NCBI GenBank assembly: GCA_964560495.1
Contig: CAZLMM010000001.1
Coordinates: 1-64,000, forward strand
Origin: UBA5069 sp964560495
Lineage (GTDB): Bacteria; Chloroflexota; Anaerolineae; Caldilineales; Caldilineaceae
Direction: 5' to 3'
Length of the DNA stretch: 64,000 nt
A program made the translations under genes and the position numbers. Within the stretch, counting starts at the first letter, position 1. Each line of letters starts with the position of its first letter. Below are positions 18,301-26,300 of the stretch, one piece after another. The notes under the pieces are model-generated. The model was not told where the DNA came from. It saw only the letters and a program-made list of their open reading frames with translations, and ran no database searches.

Positions 18301-18392
18301 ACAGCGCGCCATACCGCAGACGACGTCACGGCGTATGAAGACCCATCGCGCAGACACAAAGACGCAGGGGTGCGGAGTTGTGGTTTGACCAT
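15345..18392 (-). CDS. Secreted FG-GAP propeller protein with DUF11 and SpaA-like domains
   Basis: A 1015-residue surface or secreted protein. Layout: signal peptide (about 25-50, AVLAFALVFAGLCIAPASE); a unique domain to about 290; seven FG-GAP units of about 58 residues (each with a D-x-FG-x-A-V-A pattern and QGAAYLF), consistent with one seven-bladed integrin-like propeller; a DUF11 domain (STSPASAAPGAFITYTLSFEN); and two SpaA/CnaB-like repeats starting LTVTKVVVNDNGG and LTVNKVVINDNGG. It ends AYLPVVMR, like its two neighbours. No clear ribosome site precedes the ATG at 18392; a downstream GTG at 18341 is possible. Confidence 0.8.
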   Translation of the reverse strand: MVKPQLRTPASLCLRDGSSYAVTSSAVWRAVLAFALVFAGLCIAPASEFQAIAQSSAGIDLPTIADRARLAGYEAVWQEPTGQPAGYYAPNRRHNFMSAFTVYGAVLSPRQADDQRQWLWALRPAAIGAADLAQPLPAVAQQVDAIGQRVEIEWGDLLSEWYRNDERGIEHGFVIYQRPTALANLSTDLLLRLEMHLLTNLSPVFVGDDELRFLDGQGKAILRYADLHVFDADGYALPARFTLKPIEHNDAQTAGLPKPLESHTPYALAIFIDERDARYPLLVDPLITGYERRLTASDGADNDQFGASVALNGDTLVVGAPNADVGINLGQGAAYVFERNQSGPNAWGEVKRLIAGDGAAFDGFGGAVAVDGDVIVVGAAGDNVGDNTDQGAAYLFGRNHGGVGAWGQLKKIVANDGAPFDRFGVAAAISDDTVVVGASSADVDGRLDQGAAYIFARNQSGMNAWGEVTRIFAADGGAGAFFGGAVALEGETVVVGASGAKPGENVGQGAAYLFQRDQGGANVWGQTIRLTGDDSAAFDGFGSAVAVRGEFVLAGAPSADVQGRANQGAAYLFRRNHGGADAWGEVKKLLAVGGVSNDRFGDAVALDADMAMVGARASNIGVKNDQGSAYLFERNHGGADAWGQLTRITGADGAANDGFGAAVAVEGSLFVAGAPGKDVGGGFDQGATYLFDLQISRVADLHIAKSTSPASAAPGAFITYTLSFENLGPGGAIDILVQDSLPPEVSLASVITSVVGQGVRIVQTGAAPDLSWMIPWLDRGDGGAITLRTQIHSDWALDGLILTNTAAITATNDVTPSNNTASATVAISAPKAHLTVTKVVVNDNGGTKQAGDFLLFVNGAALESGRAVALSMGVYTVTETTLPGYSATFQGDCSAAGRVTLAPGDVKTCTLVNDDQPATLTVNKVVINDNGGSAQVGDFPLFINETPTTSGVAVMLDAGEYAVTEESVPGYTASFSGDCDADGRVILSVGEAKTCMITNDDGPIGSFAYLPVVMR

Positions 18393-18411
18393 TCAATATA
18401 TCGAAGTTGCC

Positions 18412-18460
18412 CCGTCCACACGCCCACGTGCAGGTGGGATGCACGTGGGCGTGTGGACGG
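18412..18460. repeat. Perfect 21-bp inverted repeat
   Basis: Arms 18412-18432 and 18440-18460 are exact inverted copies around the loop GGTGGGA. The core CACGTGGGCG also appears in the nested repeat at 23205-23338. It lies between two large secreted-protein genes and has no U tract. Confidence 0.75.
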
Positions 18461-18522
18461 AACCCACTATTTTGTCTACAGGATGACAGTAGAATGCGCC
18501 TCGCCTGAGATGAATGCCCCGC

Positions 18523-21500
18523 TCACTTCACCACGATGGGCAGATAGAGCTCATGGTCAATCTGCTGAGGTGGCTCATCGTCGTTGGTGATTATACAGAC
18601 CTTGACTGCGCCCGGCGTCAGCGTCACCCGGCCGCTGGCGTCGCAGTCGCCCCCGAAGGTCGCNNNNNNNNNNNNNNNNNNNNNNNNNNNNNNNNNNNNN
18701 NNNNNNNNNNNNNNNNNNNNNNNNNNNNNNNNNNNNNNNNNNNNNNNNNNNNNNNNNNNNNNNTCGTCCCGCCGTTGTCGTTGACCACCTCTTTGGTCAC
18801 GGTCAGCATGGCTGGCTGGTCGTCGTTGGTGATGGTGCAACTCTTCGTCTCGCCCGGCGTCAGCGTCACCCGGCCGCTGGCGTCGCAGTCGCCCCCGAAG
18901 GTCGCGCTGTAGCCCGCCGCACTCGTCTCGGTCACGGTGTAGACGCCAGCGTCCAGCGCGCTGGCGACGCCCGAAGTCACCGGCGCGCCATTCACAAAGA
19001 GCGGGAAGTCGGTCACCGTCTTCGTCCCGCCGTTGTCGTTGACCACCTCTTTGGTCACGGTCAGCATGGCTGGCTGTACAGTATTCGTAAAGGTGCAGGT
19101 GATATTGCTGCCCAGTGGCACGGGCACATCTATGCTGGCTGAGGCGATTTCACCGTCGCCGCAGTTGGCGGTCACGGCATAGCCTGCGACGGCTGTCTCT
19201 GTTAGTCGGTAAGTGGCGGACAGGACGTTGGTGAAGACAACGCTGCCGCCTGTGTTGGAAATGGCGAACCCGCCCAGCACTTCGCCAGTGAACTGCCAGT
19301 CTGCATCGGGCGCTGGCGCACCCACCAGCACCTTGGTCACGGTGAGCACGCTCGTCTGCGGATCGAGTCCCACGAGCACGGGATCATGGTCGGATGTACG
19401 GAACTCGTCGGCGGCGTAAAGGCTCGTCACCTGTCCAATGCTCTTGAATTCCACGTTATAGTCGAGAACGCTCGGCTCGTCGGCGTTGATGTGATAGTCC
19501 GCTGCGCCTGTCGCCTGGCTCACCAGGCTGGCGGAAGCCAGCGCGTGATCCAGATAGCCCCACTGCCCATCGAAGACGTAGGAGTAGGCGGCATCGCCCC
19601 CAAACAGCGTGAGCAGGTTCGAGTAGCCGGCTGACTCGATGGTGCGAATGGGGTCCTCTTTGGCGTAGGAGTTGAGGTCGCCGATGATCAGTAGATCAGG
19701 ATCACCGCCGGCGGCAGGGATAATCTCATCGTCGATGAACGACAATAAGGCGTTAGCCTGCTGCACTCGCGCCGCGTTGTAACAGCTCTGACCGTCGCCC
19801 TGGTCGAGATCGGCGCCTGTCGCGTCGGCGCAGCCTTTGGACTTGAAGTGGTTGACGACAACAGAGAAGCGAGCGCTGGAGCCCGTCTCGAAAACCTGGG
19901 CAACTGGGGGGCGGTCATGCACGGGGTTCAAATCAACCAGCGCTGGGCCAATGGGTGTCACCGCAGCCGTCTTGTAGATGAAGCCCACCTTGATCACGTC
20001 ACTGCCAATCACCCCTGTGTCAACAGTTGTGTAGACAGCCGAGCCCGCCAGCGTGTTGACGCCGTTGACGATGTCCAACAGAGGATCGACGCCCGGTGTG
20101 TTTTCCAACTCCATAAAGCCAATCACGTCGGCGTTCAACTTATAGATGGCCTGGAGCAGTTTATCGCGCTGGCGCGTGAACTCGGCTGCGCTGTTGGCGC
20201 CGCGGCACTCTTGCTCGAAGCCGACCGGACCGCACTTGGGCGTATTGTCATCAAGCGACAGGAAGTAGTTGAGCACGTTGAAGCTGGCAACCGTGACGCT
20301 TCCCTGCATCGCAGGCGGGGCTGCAGGTCGCGGGTTGGCTGGCTGGAAGACCGGCGCGCCGCCGCCCAACGCATTGATAGGACGCAGGCGATAGGCGTTG
20401 CCGCTGGCCGCGTTGCCGGCCCAGGTGTAGCTCAGCAATCCCACCACGTTGCTGACCGTATCGCCGCCGCGCAGGGTGTTGGCTGCGGTCAGCGGATTGC
20501 CGCCGCGGGCGAGTTTGATGGGGTCGGGGTTCTGGATGTTGAGTTCATCGTCGATGATGATACGGTCCAGGTTGTTGGCCTGCTGGAGGAGGTCGCGGGG
20601 GCTGCCCGTTCCGCCGGGCAGTTCCACATGGGTGGGTTGCAACAGGCGGTCAGGGTTCGACGTGACCACGGCCTGACCAAAGCGGCCAAGCTGGAAGTGT
20701 TCAGTTACAAAGAGCGTTTGGGGGAAGCGCACCAGCATCCCCTCGAAACGCTCCAGGTAGTTCACACCGCCAACGGGCGCGGGGAAGGGCATCATGACCA
20801 CGGTGGGCGTGATGACCGCGCTGCCGCAAATGCGCAACTCATCAGGAGCGCCGCTCAGGCTGATCTGCGTCTGATCCTGAAAATCGGCGGCGTTGCCGGT
20901 CACCCGCACTAGCCGTCCCAGAGAGACATCATCGTCGTTGGCGTTGAAGACGAAAATGCCGTCCGAAGTCGTCGGGTCGCCGTCGCCGCTGGCGTCTTGG
21001 AGATAGAAGCCGCGCAGAGCCGGGCTGGGGCCTTCATAGTCGCCCACAACCACACCCTGAGTTGTGACCGTCCCCGTGATGGCTGCTGCAGCGCCGCTGC
21101 CCTGAATCTGATAGATGGGCGTAAAAGCTATCGAGCATGGGTCGGCCTGGGTGGTAAAGCTGAATACGTAATCGCTCGCCATGAAATCGGGCGGATCGTC
21201 GGCATCCACGTCATTCACCTGGGTTGCGGTCACTGTGACCGTACAGGACTCCTGAAACGCAAAATCGGCGGTCGGATTGAGAGTGTAGCTGGCCGGCCCG
21301 CCGCTGAGGGCGAAGGGGTGCGCGCCGCTGTTGGCGCAGGCGACTGTAAACGCGCCAGACGACGCGACAACCGCCTCGCTGAAGACAATCTCGACGTTGG
21401 CGTTGACAGCAACGGCAATCGCCCCGCTCATGGGGTTGGTCGAGCTGATGGTCGGCGCAGCGTCGGGCGGCTGGGTGGTGAAGGTGAAGACGTAGTCGCT

Positions 21501-22871
21501 TGCCATGTTGTCCGGCGGGTCGTTGTCGTCCTGGTCGCTCACCAAGTCGGCGATGACCGTCACCGTGCACACTTCCGAGCGGTCGAAGTCGGCGTCCGGG
21601 TCGAGAGTGAAGCCGGTTGGGCCGCTGCTGAGGGCGAAACTGTGGCCGCCGCTGCTGGCGCAGGTGACGGTGAATGTCGCGGTCGTAACCGAGACCGCCT
21701 CGCTAAAAGTGATGGCAATGTTGGCGCTCACCGAGACATCCATAGCCCCGCTGACCGGCTTCGTGACGTGCACCTCCGGCGCTTCGTCGCCTGGCGCGGC
21801 GGTGCGGAAGGTGAAGACGTAATCATCGCCGCCTGTCCCATCGCTATCGCCGTCCAGCGGGTCGGGCGTACCATCCTGGTCAGTCACGCCAGCCGCGGCC
21901 ACGGTCACAGTGCAAATGATGAAATCAGGCAGCGCAGTGGTGGGCGTGACCGTGATGCTGACGCCGCTGGCGGGCAACCCCTCCAGAAATACCGGCGAAC
22001 CAGCGGGGCATTCAAGTCTCACTGCGTCAGGGTCGATGGCGGCTGTCACCGGCTCGCTGAAATTCAGTGTAATCGACGTTGTGGCAGTGGGAACGCCGGT
22101 CGCGCCGCTGATGGGCGCTGTGCTCGTGATGGTGGGGGGGACGTCGAGTGGGCTGCCCGTAACCGAAATGTCATCGACGCCGACCCATTCGTCGCTGCCC
22201 GTCGCATTGGTGGTCATGATGCGTATCTGCACCAACGCCTGGTTGTTGGCGGTGGCAGGCAGGGTCACGGAGATCGGCGTGACCAGAGTCGCCTGGCTTG
22301 GGCCGGTGGTGGCGTCGGCCACATAGCCCGCCGGCAGATTGGTGAAAAAGCCTGCGCTGCCCAGGCGATAGTGTAAAGCAACCTGCTGAACTGCGCTGTC
22401 CGCCGATCCATCGACGTCGCGCAGATTGTATGCAACAACGATGCTCTCTTGCCCGGTTGTGTCCAGGTTGATCAGGAGAAAAGGCGCATCTGCCGTACCA
22501 GAACCCTGCAAGGCCACGACCGGATTTGCGATACCATCGAACTCGGCGACGCCGCCAGCGATCAGCGTGTTCGGGTTGGTCTGGTTGGCGACCACGTCAA
22601 TGGCGATCCCTGTGGTGTCGCTGAGAATGGTCTGGGGATCGACGTTAGCCGGGCTAGAGGTCGGAAAAAAGTCGCCGAGATAGCCCTCGACGCCCGGAAC
22701 ACCGCTCCAGTTGTCATTGGCTGTGATCAGCCCAGCGTTGGACCAATCCTGACTGAAGGGGAGAGGTTGCGGCGTATCGTCGGCCAACGCAGCCTGCCCT
22801 GTTAGAAGCAGGAACAGAATGACAAGAGACGTCGCCATAGCCAGATGGAAAAAACAATCGTTCCGTTTCAT
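18523..22871 (-). CDS. ExeM/NucH-type extracellular nuclease, interrupted by a scaffold gap
   Basis: A secreted endonuclease of about 1450 residues. Layout: signal peptide ending QAALA; an N-terminal beta domain; three Big_5 Ig-like domains, each with (V/I)FSEAV or NFSEPV; an OB-fold region (QGVVVGDYEGPS); and an endonuclease/exonuclease/phosphatase domain with VASFNVLNYF, GFMELEN, NHFKSKG, IIGDLNSYAKEDP, GYLDHAL and RTSDHDPV. At least three SpaA/CnaB-like repeats follow. The 100-N gap falls in these repeats and breaks the frame. Beyond it the repeat resumes and ends ELYLPIVVK at 18523. AAGGAAAAA precedes the ATG at 22871. Confidence 0.85.
18664..18763. other. Scaffold gap (100 N)
   Basis: Exactly 100 N placed inside near-identical 258-base repeat units. 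By alignment with the next unit, one missing piece would be 116 bases, which restores the reading frame. Confidence 0.98.
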
Positions 22872-23136
22872 CGCGCTTTTTCCTTTGTGTGTCAATGGAT
22901 GAAAAGACGTGGGTTTGTATCAAGTCGAAACAGTCGAAGCGGGAACATCAACAACCCATATCCATCGCCGCTGACCGCAGTATACCCGAAGTGCGCACCG
23001 CGCGTGTATCCTTGACAGACAAACGCGCAAAAAGAAGGGGGAGCGTCGCCAACTGTGCGACTTTCCCCCTTCTGCATCGTCGAGTCGGATCAAAACCTGG
23101 TGCGATGGTTGGGATTTGGCAGAGTATTACTGCTCG

Positions 23137-23199
23137 CTATACTTCACTCTGTTTGAAACCAGGAGTTTTTGAACTGTGAAAACTCCTGGTTTCAAAGCA
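23137..23199. repeat. Interspersed palindrome, family D (copy 1)
   Basis: A 63-base element with arms TTTGAAACCAGGAGTTTT and AAAACTCCTGGTTTCAAA. An inverted copy with one difference lies at 41968-42030 upstream of trpS. Confidence 0.85.
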
Positions 23200-23204
23200 G
23201 ATGC

Positions 23205-23338
23205 CTAGTACACGTGGGCGCAAGTAACCCAATGGTTGTCATGCTGAGCGCCAGCGAAGCATCTCGCGCTGCCACCCAGATGCTTCACTGCGTTCAGCAT
23301 GACAATACCACCGGCTCATTTAGGCCCACGTGTACTAG
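23205..23338. repeat. Nested palindromic element around family A repeat
   Basis: Outer arms CTAGTACACGTGGGC (23205-23219) and GCCCACGTGTACTAG (23324-23338) are perfect 15-base inverted repeats. Inside is a family A palindrome (23238-23264 with 23278-23303, core CATGCTGAGCGCCAGCG). The right outer arm contains the stop codon of the adjacent nuclease gene. The layout resembles a small non-autonomous element. The stretch 22872-23334 holds no gene. Confidence 0.65.
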
Positions 23339-26300
23339 CGCGCCGCCAGGGGCAGGAACATGCGCGTCGTTTGCTCCTCCGCCTCCGGCGCATCGGGCAA
23401 CGGCGTCAACAAGTCCGTATCGACCCAGGTCGCCAGGTCGATATAGGTGCTGTCATCCCCGGTGGGCAGACCACCGTCGCGGATGAGCACGCCATTCTGT
23501 GCACCTGCGGTCGTCTCTTGCGCTGCGCCAATTCGCACGACGTTTGCGCCGAAGAGCACGTCGGCGACCTGTCCCGGCGCCAGGTTCACGGTGTGACAGG
23601 GTTCTGGGCCGGCAGGCAGCGTGTTGACCCACCCACTCTGCAACGCCACACAGACCTTGTACGCACCAGCGGGCAAGAAGTTGAAGTTAGCCTTGCCGAT
23701 GGAGTTCGTCTTCTGGCTGTAGGTCATTGTCATGTTGGGCAAATCGGTCACGGTGACCGTCCATAGATTCAGGAACGGCTCGCGTGAAGTGCGCCGACCG
23801 TTGCTGTCGCTATCATAGAAGACCACTGCGCGCACGGTCACATCCTGGCTGTTGACGAACGTGCAGGTCACGTCTTCGTTGTTGTGCGTGATGATCGCCG
23901 CTGCCTGGCTCAGGTCGATGGCGACAGATGCGTTGTCGCTGCAGCGGATGTCGATCAGCCGCCAGCCGGTGGGAACCTGCTCGCGGAATGTGTACACGCC
24001 GTTCTCTAGCGAGAATGAACGGCTGGTGGGAACGCCATCATTGTCATCCACCGCCGGGTTGTCCAGCAAGAACTCCGCGGGCAACGGCCCCCCGGATGGC
24101 GCTGCTGTGAAGCGGAAGTCGAAGGCGCTATCTGGCAAGGCGTCCTTGACGATGGTGATGGATGCCGGGGGTGAGATAACAATGGTCAAGACGCCGCCGA
24201 TCGGTTCAGCCAGGCCATCGCTGACCTCGATGGTCACGGCCACTGGGCCGGAGAAGCCGGCCGCTGGCGCAAAAATCAGCCCTGTGAGTAAGGCATTCAC
24301 GCCGCCCACTGCGCCGCTGACCAGGTATTGACCGCCGCCCAGATCGCTGAACCCAGCGTCAGCGGCGCTGCCCGTGGTGGACAGGCTGCCGGCTGCCGGA
24401 TTGTCCAGCGTGAGGGTCGCTTCGATACGCTCTCCGGCGTCTGCGTCAATAACATTGAGATCGTAAAGCGCCAGGGGAGTGTTGTAGGCGCCCTTCTGGG
24501 TCACCGCCAGAGGAATGACCGGCGCAGTAGCGATGGTCACTGTGCCCGCCACCTCGTTTGCGCTGAGCACGAAAAGCTGCCCATTCTGCTCAAAGAACTT
24601 CACGCCCTCTGGCCCCACGCCGCTGGCAATGAGCTGGAAGACCTGGGGCGCGGCAGGGTCGGTCGCGTCCACCAGGGCGATGGCGTTGGATCGCTCCAGA
24701 CCAACAGCAATGAGTACGCGCCCGGCGAAGACCTTCGCATCAAGCACCTCTGGCTCAGAACCGCCCCGGTCACTCCGGGTGTCGGGATAGACGCCAAAAC
24801 GAGCAGAGAGCGCATCGAATTGATTGCCCGTATCGCCCACCAGCGCGCCGGTGTCGGCGTCGAAGATGCTCACGGTGCGCCCGCCGCGCACGCGCCCGTT
24901 CATGCTGCCGGGCGGGATGTCATCGCGCGTATCGCCTTCGTCGGCTGTAGCGAGATAGCGCATCCCGTTCATCTCGAAGTAGGCCACGCCGTCTGGCTCG
25001 CGAAAGAGGGTCAGCAGACTGTTGGGGTTATAGCCGTCGCCGTTTACCCTGTCCACAGGGTGAGTGGTCTGACCCAGGCCAAAGAACGTCAGCGAGTTGT
25101 CCGCCAGCTTGATGCGCACGACGCCGGTGTTTTCTTGCAACGAGATGTAGGCGTACTGGCTGTCGGGCGAGAAGATGACCGATTCAGGTTCCAGCGTGCC
25201 CGGCGCGTTGTCGATAGGCAGGCGAGCCAGGTCGTCGGTGCGGTTGACGGTGAAACCCGGCGCGCCATTCTGCGACGGCAGCGCGACCTGGGTCACATGC
25301 AGCGGGGTGGGCGCGTCGGGGTCGAACCCGCTCAGGTCGACGATCGTGAGCGAACCCGGCCCACCGTTGTCGCCCACGGCAAAGCCTTCGGCCTCGTTGG
25401 CAATCACGGCCCACATGCCATCCGGCGAGATGTCGACAGAATCGGGCTGGATGCCGGTATCCGCCTCGGCGAGCAGCGCGCCGTCAGCAAGACGATAGGC
25501 GCGCACCTTGCCCGAGACAGGCGCGGCCGCCGGCTTGCTGGAACCGGCCACAGCCAGGAAATAATCCTGCGTGGGGTGCAGCGCCAGCGAGTTGAGCTGA
25601 CTGAAGCCGGGAATACGCCGAATCAGCGTCGGCTGCAACAGATTGGTTACATCCAGCAGATCGACGCTGCCGTCCCCGGCGTTGGTCAACCCGGCGATGT
25701 TGTCGCGCAGGTCGATGATCTCGGCGCCATTTGCGCCAAGGCCAGTGTCATATTGGCTGCGAGCAATGAGGGCTGGCGCCACGTTGGCCGTAAACCGCAC
25801 CACCTCAGGGTCATGGTCGCTGACCTGGTCAGTGAACTCGGAATTGACATGAACAACCTCGTATTGAATGTCAAATGAATTCAAGACGCTGTTGCTCACC
25901 AGGATGTGATCAAGAGACTGGGCGTTGCCCTGGTAATTGTAGCTGTACCGCTGGTTCGGCGGCAGGCGCTCGATCAGTGTGTTCAACCCGGCGGCTTCGA
26001 GGACGCTCAGCGGCGGCGAGAACTCAAAATCGTTGAGGTCGCCTAGCACGATAATGCGGGCGTTGGCGTCGATAGCGCGAATCTGATTGACAAAGCCCGC
26101 CACGACCGCCGCCTGCTGCAAACGCTGAACTTCGCTGGAGAGCACAGGCGGCTGCAAGCGGCCAAAGAGCGGATGGTCGCCGCCTTTAGAATTGAAGTGA
26201 TTGGCGATGAGAAAGAGTTTGCGTCCATCAAAGGTGAATTCACCTGCCAGAGGTTTGCGGCTATCCATGAACGCAGCGTTGGTGGGGTCGATGCGTCCCG

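Noticed and set aside
24328..25878. A long plus-strand open frame opposite the second nuclease
   Set aside because: It is a shadow of G+C-rich codons; the minus strand carries clear EEP and Ig-like domains.
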